Of a stretch of 29,537 nt of DNA, positions 16,767 through 24,110 are shown piece by piece. Position 1 is the stretch's first letter. Each line of letters starts with the position of its first letter. Source of the DNA: Aquincolibacterium sp041674705 (lineage in GTDB: Bacteria > Omnitrophota > Omnitrophia > Omnitrophales > Aquincolibacteriaceae); assembly GCA_041674705.1 (NCBI GenBank), contig JBAYVF010000022.1, forward strand, positions 1 through 29,537, read 5' to 3'. The notes below the pieces were generated by a model. It made no database searches. It saw nothing but the letters and a program-made list of their open reading frames with translations, and was not told where the DNA came from. The position numbers and the translations under genes were made by a program.

Positions 16767-17306
16767 ATGGCGAAAAAAACATACAGAGTTTTTCAAAGGA
16801 AAGTGATCTTTTCCAAGGGGCCCATTCGTCTCGTGGGTTGTAAGGTCCGGACCCCGCATGGAAAAGTGCTTTCGCGGCAAGTTTTGGAGCACCCGGGTTG
16901 CGTGGTCATTATTCCAAGAACCGATGAGGGGAAGTACATCCTCGTGAGGCAGTACCGGTTTCCGCTCGAGAGGCATCTCTGGGAATTTCCGGCGGGCGGG
17001 AAAGAGCCTGGCGAAACATTGCCTCAGGCCGCGAAACGCGAGCTCACGGAGGAGATAGGGATGAGACCGGGGAAGCTCAAGAAGCTTTTGGATTTCTACC
17101 CTACGCCGGGTGTTTCCGGGGAAAGGATGCATGCTTTTCTGGCCTGGGGGCTCAAGCCGGCTATTGCTCAAAAGGATGAGGATGAAGACTTTGAGTTGGG
17201 AACATTCAGCTATTCCCAGATCGGCCGGATGATCCGCCGGGGAGAGATCGCTGATGGGAAGACCCTGATCGGATTTTTTTATTTGAAAAAGCCTAAAAAC
17301 CAGTAG
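16767..17306 (+). CDS. Nudix hydrolase, ADP-ribose pyrophosphatase-like
   Basis: This 179-residue protein has an exact Nudix box, G-x5-E-x7-R-E-L-x-E-E-x-G-M, in the segment GGKEPGETLPQAAKRELTEEIGM (written here only to mark its parts: the Gly start, the first Glu and the REL..EE core). Upstream are the GCVVIIP and VRQYRFP strands, and downstream is YPTPGVSGE, both typical of ADP-ribose pyrophosphatases. The enzyme would hydrolyse ADP-ribose or a similar nucleoside diphosphate sugar to AMP and sugar phosphate, a cleanup role in NAD metabolism. The start at ATG 16767 is the first in frame; the ribosome binding site is weak. It is the first ordinary gene to the right of the integrase. The exact substrate cannot be fixed by eye. 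Confidence 0.85.
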   Translation: MAKKTYRVFQRKVIFSKGPIRLVGCKVRTPHGKVLSRQVLEHPGCVVIIPRTDEGKYILVRQYRFPLERHLWEFPAGGKEPGETLPQAAKRELTEEIGMRPGKLKKLLDFYPTPGVSGERMHAFLAWGLKPAIAQKDEDEDFELGTFSYSQIGRMIRRGEIADGKTLIGFFYLKKPKNQ

Positions 17307-17352
17307 AATACACCCGCCTGCCTTTGCCCTAGCATCTGTTTTCTTTTTATTG

Positions 17353-17383
17353 AAGGTTGCTAGGACTAGTCCGATTAGCCTTT
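17353..17383. repeat. Imperfect palindrome between the Nudix gene and gltB
   Basis: A perfect GGACTAGTCC core (17363-17372) lies within a longer imperfect inverted repeat from AAGG to CCTT. TTTCATTTTA follows, so it may be a weak terminator of the Nudix gene, or an operator upstream of gltB. Confidence 0.35.
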
Positions 17384-17400
17384 CATTTTATAGATGAGAA

Positions 17401-17429
17401 TTGGACTTGCCCTAACTCTTGATTGTATT
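17401..17429 (+). promoter_or_regulatory. Candidate sigma-70-type promoter of gltBD
   Basis: TTGGAC (17401-17406) and TGTATT (17424-17429) are 17 bp apart, about 72 bp upstream of gltB ATG 17501. The match to consensus is moderate. Confidence 0.35.
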
Positions 17430-17500
17430 TTTGCACGAAAATGAAGGCGTCGGTGTGTCTCTGCGGACCGCGCCTCAATGAGTTTAAAGGGAAAATCCTG

Positions 17501-20500
17501 ATGAAAGAACAAGGTTTATATCACCCCAGCATGGAGCATGACGCGTGCGGTGTCGGTTTTGTCGTGAAGATCGACGGTACCCGAACGCACCAGGTCGTCC
17601 GGGATGGGGTCCAGATCCTGAAAAATCTCGTCCATCGCGGCGCAGTCGGAGGGGACCTTAAGACCGGCGATGGCGCGGGGATGATCCTTCAGATCCCGCA
17701 CAAGTTTTTCTCCAAAGTCCTGAAATTCCCGTTGCCGGCCGAAGGAAAGTATGGCGTGGGAATGCTTTTCCTCCCGAGGCAGGGAAAAGATTCCGATCGC
17801 GCGAAGAAAATGATCGCCGATCAAATCGCGCGGGAAGGCGGAAAAGTGCTCGGCTGGCGGGAAGTTCCGGTCCATCCGGACTGCCTCGGCGATATGGCTC
17901 GGGAAGTGATGCCCTCCATTTGGCAGATTTTCGCGACTTTTGACGGGCTCGAGGGGTTGGCGTTGGAGCGCCGACTTTATATTCTCCGGAAAGTTCTCGA
18001 GAATGAGGCGGCGAAATTGGGCTGGGGCCTGGAGGATTTTTACATTCCATCCCTTTCCTCACGGACAGTCGTCTACAAAGGAATGTTCGCAGCCCCGCAA
18101 TTTGACCACTTCTTTATCGATCTTATGGATGCCGATCTTGTCAGCGCTCTTGCGGTCGTCCATCAACGTTATTCCACGAACACGTTCCCATCCTGGGCCC
18201 TGGCGCATCCTTTCCATTTTGTGGCGCATAACGGTGAGATCAATACGCTCCGCGGCAATATCAACAAAATGGTGGCTCGGGAGGGCAGGATCTCCTCCGA
18301 TCTTTTTGGGGCCGAGATCAAAAAACTTCTTCCGATCATCAACCTTTCTTTAAGCGACTCCGGAATTTTTGACAATGTTTTCGAGCTCTTGACCTTGGGC
18401 GGGCGTTCCATGGAGCACACCATGATGATGATGGTTCCCGAGGCTTTCGGTGTGAAATATCATATTAGTGAGGCGAAGCGGGCGTTCTTTGAGTATCACG
18501 CTGCGATCATGGAGCCATGGGACGGCCCCGCGGCCATTGCATTTACCGACGGGACGAAGATCGGCGCGATCCTGGACCGGAACGGCCTTCGTCCGGCCCG
18601 TTATGTCATCACAAAAAGCGGGCTCGTGGTGATGGCTTCCGAAGTCGGGGTTTTGGATCTGAATCCTCCGGATATTCTTGAAAAAGGCATGCTGGCTCCC
18701 GGGAAAATGCTTTTGGTGGATACAGCCGCCAAGCGCGTTATTAAAGACAATGAGATCAAATCAGGCATTGCCCGGCATAAGCCTTACCGCCGGTGGCTGG
18801 AAGAGAACCGGATCGAACTCAAAGGATTGCTTCAGGTCCCCGGTCCCGTGGAGGTTGATCAGGCAACACTCGCGCTTCGCCAGCGTATTTTTGGTTATAC
18901 GCTGGAAGATGAAAAGATGATTCTTCTCCCGATGGCGGAGAACGCCCAGGAACCCGTGGGATCCATGGGAAATGACGCTGCCCTGGCGGTTCTTTCGAAC
19001 CGTTCCCAGCTTCTCTACAATTATTTCCGGCAGCTTTTTGCGCAAGTCACCAATCCGCCGATCGATCCATACCGCGAAAATCTCGTGATGTCTCTTATGA
19101 GCTTTGTGGGCCGGCAAGGTAATCTTTTAGACGAAACGCCCGAACATTGCCATCAGCTGAAGTTATCGCATCCGATCCTTACCAATGATGACATGGAGCG
19201 ACTCAGAGCTTCCAACCTAGCCAGTTTTCGCGTGTGCACGGTTCCGATGATCTTTGATGCGACGGGATCTGGCGGCAATTTAGAAAAATCGGTTCAGGCG
19301 CTTTGCTCGCAGGTTGAGCAGAAGCTGGATGAAGGATACTCTCTTGTTATTTTAAGTGACCGGGACGTTGGGGCGGGGAAGGCGCCGATCCCGGCGCTCC
19401 TTGCCGGTTCTGCGGTCCATCAGTATTTGATCCGGAAAGGCAAACGCTACTTGGGCGGGCTGGTGCTGGAAACCGGTGAGGCCAGGGAAGTGCATCATTT
19501 TGCGTGCCTTGTGGGCTATGGCGTAAACGCGATCAATCCGTATCTGGTCTTCGAAAGTTTGGCCGATCTGAAGCGGCGCGGGCATTTGTCCGGCAAAATG
19601 ACGCTCGAGGCTGCCATCGAAAATTATATTACCGCCATCAAAAAAGGTCTTTTGAAGGTGATGTCGAAAATGGGTATTTCCACACTCCGGAGTTATCGCG
19701 GCGCCCAGATCTTTGAAGCGGTCGGCCTGAACGATGAATTTGTGGAGCGCTATTTTCCCGGGACATCCTCGCGGATCCGCGGGATCGGCCTGGAAGTTGT
19801 GGAGCAAGAATCCCTCGATCGATTCAAGGCGGCTTTTCAGGAATCGCGGTCCAATACTGAAACCCTGGATTCCGGCGGAAGCTATCACTACCGGCTGAAC
19901 GCGGAAAAACATCTGTTCTCTCCTCAAGCGATCGTGAATCTTCAAAAATCAGTTCGAGAAGGAGATTACCCTACGTTCAAGCGTTACACGTCCGAGGTCA
20001 ATGATATTAGTAAGAACCTCTGCACACTTCGCGGGCTTTTCAGGTTCAAAAAAGGACAGCCGGTCCCGATCGAGGAAGTGGAACCGGTGGAAACTCTCGT
20101 GAAGCGGTTCGTTTCTTCGGCCATGTCGTTCGGTTCTATCAGCAAAGAGGCGCATGAAACCATCGCGATCGCCATGAACCGGTTGGGCGCTTCGAGTAAT
20201 TCCGGAGAAGGCGGCGAGGATGAGGCCCGTTACAAGCCGCTTCCAAACGGGGACTCCAGCAAAAGCTCGATCAAACAAGTCGCCTCAGCGCGTTTCGGCG
20301 TAACGATCGATTATTTGGCTCATTCCCGCGAACTTCAGATCAAGATGGCGCAAGGCGCGAAACCCGGAGAAGGTGGACAGCTGCCGGGACACAAAGTAGA
20401 CGAGCTGATCGCTCGCGTGCGTCATTCAACGCCGGGAGTGATGCTCATCTCTCCTCCGCCGCATCATGACATCTACTCGATCGAGGATCTGGCCCAGCTC

Positions 20501-22024
20501 ATTTTTGATCTGAAGAATGCCAATCCCGAAGCGCGCATCTCCGTAAAACTTGTTTCCGAAGTGGGTGTCGGCACGGTCGCCGCAGGGGTGGCGAAAGGAA
20601 AAGCGGATATGGTCCTGATCAGTGGTCATGACGGCGGGACGGGCGCCTCGCCCATCTCTTCGATCAAATACGCGGGTTCTCCCTGGGAGATCGGACTTGC
20701 CGAGGCGCAACAGGTACTTGTCATGAACAAGCTCCGCGACCGGATCCGCGTTCAAGTGGACGGTCAGCTCAAGACCGGGCGCGATGTCGTGATCGGCGCG
20801 ATGCTGGGCGCCGAGGAATTTGGTTTTGGAACGACGGCAGTCGTTACGATGGGTTGCATCATGATGAGGAAATGTCATTTGAATACCTGTCCCGTGGGGG
20901 TGGCGACCCAAAATCCGGAATTGCGCAAGCGTTTTTCCGGGAAACCGGAACACCTGATCAATTTTATGAAGTTCATGGCGCAGGAAGTCCGGGAAATTAT
21001 GGCGGAACTGGGTTTCAGGAAGTTTGAGGATATGGTGGGGCGTGTGGATCGCCTTGAAGTGTTTGAAGCGGTCGGTCATTACAAGACCCAGGGCCTTGAT
21101 TTCTCAAAAGTTCTTAAGGTTCCCGAGGTTCCCCAAGGAGGAGCGATCCGGTGCGTGTCGGCTCAAACGCGTGATTTTTCGTTGTCGCTCGATCCGGAAC
21201 TTATCAAGAAGGCCAAAAACGCCCTCGAATTCAAGCAGCCCATCGTGCTCGAACAAAAGATCCGAAATTGCAACCGCACAGTCGGAACGACCTTAAGTTA
21301 CGAGATCGCAAAACGCTACGGCCTCAAAGGATTGCCCGAAGATACGATCAAGATAAAATTCGAAGGATCGGCAGGGCAGAGTTTTGGCGCTTTTCTCGCT
21401 CACGGCGTGACGTTTGAGCTGGAAGGCGATGCGAATGATTATTTTGGAAAAGGGCTCTCGGGCGGGAAGCTGATCGTGTATCCGCCCAAATCTGCGACGT
21501 TTCGTCCGCAGGACAATATCATCACCGGGAACGTGAATCTTTTTGGCGCGACGGGGGGCGAAGCCTATATTCATGGCCGGGCAGGTGTGAGGTTCGGTGT
21601 CCGTAACAGCGGCGCGATGGCTGTGGTCGAAGGCGTGGGGGACCATGGCTGTGAGTACATGACCGGAGGCCGTGTGATCATTCTGGGACAGACCGGCGTG
21701 AATTTTGCGGCGGGGATGAGCGGCGGGATCGCTTACGTTCTGGATGAGAGCCAGCTTTTTGATACGCGTTGTAATCTTGAAATGGTCGATCTCGAACCGG
21801 TTGCGGAAAAAGAGGACCGGGAATTTCTCAAAACAACGATCGAGCGGCACGCGAAATTCACGGGCAGCCAATATGCCAAGGCGATCCTCGCCAGTTGGGA
21901 TGAGATGTTGCCGCGTTTTGTGAAAGTGATGCCGATGGATTACAAGAAGGCCATGGCTAAGATGAAAGAGCACCAGGTTAAGAATTCCGAATCAGCTGAA
22001 ATGACAGAAGAGGTTTTTCTCTAA
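17501..22024 (+). CDS. gltB: Glutamate synthase (NADPH) large subunit
   Basis: This 1507-residue GltB makes glutamate from 2-oxoglutarate and glutamine. The N-terminal class II glutamine amidotransferase domain exposes Cys16 (HDACGVGF) after removal of a short propeptide and releases ammonia. A linking domain follows, then the FMN-binding synthase barrel from about residue 870 (SFGSISKEAHE). The [3Fe-4S] cysteines are C1119, C1125 and C1130 (GCIMMRKCHLNTC), and the C-terminal GXGXG beta-helix begins near residue 1285. I chose ATG 17501, with AAAGGGA upstream, because it puts the catalytic Cys near the N-terminus; the open frame starts earlier at 17423. It overlaps gltD by one base. All signature residues are present and the length is normal. 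Confidence 0.97.
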   Translation: MKEQGLYHPSMEHDACGVGFVVKIDGTRTHQVVRDGVQILKNLVHRGAVGGDLKTGDGAGMILQIPHKFFSKVLKFPLPAEGKYGVGMLFLPRQGKDSDRAKKMIADQIAREGGKVLGWREVPVHPDCLGDMAREVMPSIWQIFATFDGLEGLALERRLYILRKVLENEAAKLGWGLEDFYIPSLSSRTVVYKGMFAAPQFDHFFIDLMDADLVSALAVVHQRYSTNTFPSWALAHPFHFVAHNGEINTLRGNINKMVAREGRISSDLFGAEIKKLLPIINLSLSDSGIFDNVFELLTLGGRSMEHTMMMMVPEAFGVKYHISEAKRAFFEYHAAIMEPWDGPAAIAFTDGTKIGAILDRNGLRPARYVITKSGLVVMASEVGVLDLNPPDILEKGMLAPGKMLLVDTAAKRVIKDNEIKSGIARHKPYRRWLEENRIELKGLLQVPGPVEVDQATLALRQRIFGYTLEDEKMILLPMAENAQEPVGSMGNDAALAVLSNRSQLLYNYFRQLFAQVTNPPIDPYRENLVMSLMSFVGRQGNLLDETPEHCHQLKLSHPILTNDDMERLRASNLASFRVCTVPMIFDATGSGGNLEKSVQALCSQVEQKLDEGYSLVILSDRDVGAGKAPIPALLAGSAVHQYLIRKGKRYLGGLVLETGEAREVHHFACLVGYGVNAINPYLVFESLADLKRRGHLSGKMTLEAAIENYITAIKKGLLKVMSKMGISTLRSYRGAQIFEAVGLNDEFVERYFPGTSSRIRGIGLEVVEQESLDRFKAAFQESRSNTETLDSGGSYHYRLNAEKHLFSPQAIVNLQKSVREGDYPTFKRYTSEVNDISKNLCTLRGLFRFKKGQPVPIEEVEPVETLVKRFVSSAMSFGSISKEAHETIAIAMNRLGASSNSGEGGEDEARYKPLPNGDSSKSSIKQVASARFGVTIDYLAHSRELQIKMAQGAKPGEGGQLPGHKVDELIARVRHSTPGVMLISPPPHHDIYSIEDLAQLIFDLKNANPEARISVKLVSEVGVGTVAAGVAKGKADMVLISGHDGGTGASPISSIKYAGSPWEIGLAEAQQVLVMNKLRDRIRVQVDGQLKTGRDVVIGAMLGAEEFGFGTTAVVTMGCIMMRKCHLNTCPVGVATQNPELRKRFSGKPEHLINFMKFMAQEVREIMAELGFRKFEDMVGRVDRLEVFEAVGHYKTQGLDFSKVLKVPEVPQGGAIRCVSAQTRDFSLSLDPELIKKAKNALEFKQPIVLEQKIRNCNRTVGTTLSYEIAKRYGLKGLPEDTIKIKFEGSAGQSFGAFLAHGVTFELEGDANDYFGKGLSGGKLIVYPPKSATFRPQDNIITGNVNLFGATGGEAYIHGRAGVRFGVRNSGAMAVVEGVGDHGCEYMTGGRVIILGQTGVNFAAGMSGGIAYVLDESQLFDTRCNLEMVDLEPVAEKEDREFLKTTIERHAKFTGSQYAKAILASWDEMLPRFVKVMPMDYKKAMAKMKEHQVKNSESAEMTEEVFL

Positions 22025-23451
22025 TGGGAAAATCAGACGGTTTCCTCGAATACAATCGCAGTCTTTCGCCGAAGCGTCCTGTCCAGGAGCGACTGAAGGA
22101 CTATCAGGAGATCACTAAGCCGCTTCTTTCTGAAGAGATCAATAAACAGGGCGCACGCTGCATGGATTGCGGGATTCCTTTTTGTCATGCGATCGGATGT
22201 CCTATTTCGAATCTTATTCCGGAGTGGAATGATGCGGTCTATCGTGGCCAATGGCATGACGCCTACGAACGTCTGTCGCTTACGAACAATCTTCCGGAAG
22301 TGACGGGCCGCGTTTGCCCGGCACCATGCGAAACGGCTTGCACGCTGGCGATCAATTGCGCGCCGGTCACGATCGAGCAGATCGAACTTTCCATTATCGA
22401 AAAAGCGTTCGCGGAAGGTTGGGTGAAGCCTCAACCTCCGGCCAAAGAAACCGGCAAAAAGATCGCGGTCGTCGGTTCCGGCCCTGCGGGTCTTGCTGCG
22501 GCTCAGCAACTGCGTCGGGCCGGACATAGCGTCACGCTCTTTGAAAAGTCTTCCAAGATCGGCGGATTACTCCGTTTTGGCATTCCGGATTTCAAGCTGG
22601 AGAAGTGGGTCCTGGATCGCCGCATCGAGCAGATGAACGCCGAAGGCGTCCGCTTCGAAACGAATGTCGATGCGGGGGTGAGCGTTTCTGCGGCGGAGCT
22701 CAAGAAGAATTTCGACGCGATCCTTTTGACGATGGGTGCCGGCGCGCCGCGCGATCTCAAGGTTCCGGGTCGCGAGCTTTCCGGGGTTCATTATGCGATG
22801 GAATTTCTGACGCTTTCCAACAAGGCTATCTCCGGCGAGATCAAAAGCGATCAGATTATTTCCGCTAAAGGGAAGACCGTGCTTGTGATCGGCGGCGGGG
22901 ACACCGGGTCGGATTGTGTCGGGACCTCCAACCGGCAGGGCGCGAAAAAAGTTTATCAATTCGAGATCCTTCCCAAACCCCGAGAATGGAAAGAACCGTG
23001 GAATCCTTCTTGGCCGAATTGGCCGCTCATCCTTCGCACCTCCACCTCGCATGAGGAAGGATGCGAACGGGATTGGGCGATCACCACGAAGAAATTCACG
23101 GGGAAGGACGGAAAAGTCCATGAAGCTCATTGTGTGAGGGTGGTGTGGGAGCTGGACAAATCCACAGGGCAGTATTCCATGAAAGAAATCCCGGGCTCCG
23201 AATTCGTGCTTCAGGTCGATCTTGTGCTTTTAGCGATGGGGTTTGTGCACGTCGAGCATTCCAAGCTTTTGACGGATCTGGGAGTTCAGTTCGACGCGCG
23301 GGGGAATATCCAGACAAATCCCAGCTTTATGAGCTCGGTCCCCGGTGTTTTTGCGGCGGGGGACACGGTCCGGGGCGCGTCTCTTGTGGTGTGGGCCATT
23401 AGCCAGGGGCGCCAAGCCGCTCGGGCTGTAGATCTTTATCTTAAGTCTTAG
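22024..23451 (+). CDS. gltD: Glutamate synthase (NADPH) small subunit
   Basis: This 475-residue GltD passes electrons from NADPH through FAD and iron-sulfur clusters to GltB. N-terminal cysteines C46, C49, C54, C59 and C98, C102, C106, C112 form the two [4Fe-4S] sites. The FAD-binding loop GSGPAG is at 151-156, and the NADPH-binding loop GGGDTGSD begins at 290. The late motif AAGDTVRGA contacts FAD. ATG 22024 overlaps the gltB stop (TAATG), so the two subunits are translationally coupled and made in matched amounts. The length is normal. No terminator is seen before the tRNA promoter 24 bp downstream. Confidence 0.96.
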   Translation: MGKSDGFLEYNRSLSPKRPVQERLKDYQEITKPLLSEEINKQGARCMDCGIPFCHAIGCPISNLIPEWNDAVYRGQWHDAYERLSLTNNLPEVTGRVCPAPCETACTLAINCAPVTIEQIELSIIEKAFAEGWVKPQPPAKETGKKIAVVGSGPAGLAAAQQLRRAGHSVTLFEKSSKIGGLLRFGIPDFKLEKWVLDRRIEQMNAEGVRFETNVDAGVSVSAAELKKNFDAILLTMGAGAPRDLKVPGRELSGVHYAMEFLTLSNKAISGEIKSDQIISAKGKTVLVIGGGDTGSDCVGTSNRQGAKKVYQFEILPKPREWKEPWNPSWPNWPLILRTSTSHEEGCERDWAITTKKFTGKDGKVHEAHCVRVVWELDKSTGQYSMKEIPGSEFVLQVDLVLLAMGFVHVEHSKLLTDLGVQFDARGNIQTNPSFMSSVPGVFAAGDTVRGASLVVWAISQGRQAARAVDLYLKS

Positions 23452-23474
23452 CTTCGATTTTTTATTTCTTCTGG

Positions 23475-23480
23475 TATAAT
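23475..23480 (+). promoter_or_regulatory. Extended -10 promoter of the tRNA-Thr gene
   Basis: TGGTATAAT (23472-23480) is an extended -10 (TGnTATAAT) 30 bp upstream of the tRNA 5' end. The -35 region is weak, which is common for extended -10 promoters. Confidence 0.6.
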
Positions 23481-23510
23481 CCCGCACTCAAGTATTGGGA
23501 AGCGCAGCAT

Positions 23511-23583
23511 GCTGGTGTAGCTCAGTTGGTAGAGCAGCTGTTTCGTAAACAGCAGGTCGTCAGTTCGATTCTGACCACCAGCT
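23511..23583 (+). tRNA. tRNA-Thr (anticodon CGT)
   Basis: This is a complete 73-nt cloverleaf. The acceptor GCTGGTG pairs with CACCAGC, and the D arm GCTC pairs with GAGC. The anticodon arm GCTGT-TTCGTAA-ACAGC carries anticodon CGT, which reads ACG (Thr). The variable loop is AGGTC, and the T arm GTCAG-TTCGATT-CTGAC is intact. The discriminator base is T. The 3' CCA is not encoded. All stems are perfect, so this copy should be functional. It is followed by TTCTTTTT and by two broken relatives. Confidence 0.95.
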
Positions 23584-23600
23584 TTCTTTTTGTTTAAAAG

Positions 23601-23704
23601 CAGTTCAGTTGATACCGCCTGCCGGAAGGCAGGGAGCAGCTGTTTCGTTCACCCCGTAGAACGGGGTAAACAGCAGGTCCGGGGTTCGAATCCCCGAGCC
23701 AGCT
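23601..23704 (+). pseudogene. tRNA-like remnant with two 19-nt hairpin insertions
   Basis: Aligned to the upstream tRNA-Thr, this copy keeps a D arm (GTTC...GAGC), the anticodon stem, the variable loop and a T arm (CGGGG-TTCGAAT-CCCCG), plus the acceptor 3' strand AGCCAGC. It has lost the acceptor 5' strand. One 19-nt insertion (23615-23633, stem CCTGCC/GGCAGG, loop GGAA) sits in the D loop. Another (23648-23666, stem with CCCCG/CGGGG, loop TAGAA) sits in the anticodon loop after TTTCG. The T arm differs from that of the intact gene, so this is not a simple recent duplicate. A T-run follows. It is unlikely to be a working tRNA. Confidence 0.75.
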
Positions 23705-23747
23705 TTTTTCTGCACTTTCTGGGCTTCTCAAAAACTGGAAAACGTAG

Positions 23748-23987
23748 ATGGATTATTATGTGTATGCGCTTCGAAGTTTGAAGGATGGGCGCTTATACAT
23801 TGGTTTTTCAAAAAATCCTCAGGAGAGGTTGCGGCAGCACAATGACGGAATGTGCCGCTCCACGCGAAATCGTAGACCCTTCCGACTTATTTATTCCGAG
23901 CTTTGTGGACCACGCGTAGAAGCTCGACGGAAGGAAATATGGCTGAAATCTGGCGCGGGGCATTCTTTCTTAAAAGCATTCGGATGA
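23748..23987 (+). CDS. Small GIY-YIG nuclease domain protein
   Basis: This 79-residue stand-alone GIY-YIG protein has YVYAL (4-8, the GIY half) and LYIGF (16-20, the YIG half). It also has Arg27 within ERLRQHN, RRPFRLIYSE (42-51) and Glu58 within VEAR as the candidate metal-binding residue, then KSGAGHSFLK near the end. This is the full length of the UPF0213-type family. GIY-YIG domains cut DNA in homing endonucleases, transposons and repair, and the small stand-alone forms have no settled function. The gene lies between two tRNA-derived remnants, ending 5 bp before the second. No clear ribosome binding site precedes ATG 23748. The arrangement suggests the nuclease is carried by a small element that targets or rebuilds tRNA genes (inference). 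Confidence 0.85.
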   Translation: MDYYVYALRSLKDGRLYIGFSKNPQERLRQHNDGMCRSTRNRRPFRLIYSELCGPRVEARRKEIWLKSGAGHSFLKAFG

Positions 23988-23992
23988 TCCGA

Positions 23993-24059
23993 AGCTGTTT
24001 CGTTCACCCCGTAGAACGGGGTAAACAGCAGGTCGTCAGTTCGATTCTGACCGCCAGCT
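23993..24059 (+). pseudogene. 3' half of a tRNA-Thr-like gene with the same anticodon-loop hairpin
   Basis: From AGCTGTTTCG onward this copy matches the 3' half of the intact tRNA-Thr at 23536-23583 with one substitution (CACCAGC becomes CGCCAGC). The exception is a 19-nt hairpin (24003-24021) inserted after TTTCG, identical to that in the preceding remnant. The 5' half is absent. Together with the intact gene it forms a direct repeat enclosing about 450 bp that contains the GIY-YIG gene. Confidence 0.75.
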
Positions 24060-24069
24060 TTTTCTTCAG

Positions 24070-24106
24070 GCCTCGTTGGGAAAAATCTGACGAGGCTTCT
24101 TTTTTG
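24070..24106 (+). terminator. Rho-independent terminator after the tRNA/GIY-YIG cluster
   Basis: GCCTCGT (24070-24076) pairs with ACGAGGC (24090-24096), and TTCTTTTTTG follows. It reads on the plus strand. On the minus strand the stem is not followed by a T-run, so it is a poor terminator for rpoN. Confidence 0.75.
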
Positions 24107-24110
24107 TCTT

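Noticed and set aside
16575..17171. Minus-strand open frame opposite the Nudix gene and palindromes
   Set aside because: It is antisense to a clear Nudix hydrolase, and its end merely translates the palindrome cluster.
23601..23704. A second functional tRNA
   Set aside because: The 5' acceptor strand is missing and both the D and anticodon loops are interrupted by hairpins.
23590..23781. Plus-strand open frame of 63 codons across the first tRNA remnant
   Set aside because: It translates tRNA-derived sequence and hairpins (SNPRASFF is the usual tRNA 3'-end reading), so it is not a protein gene.
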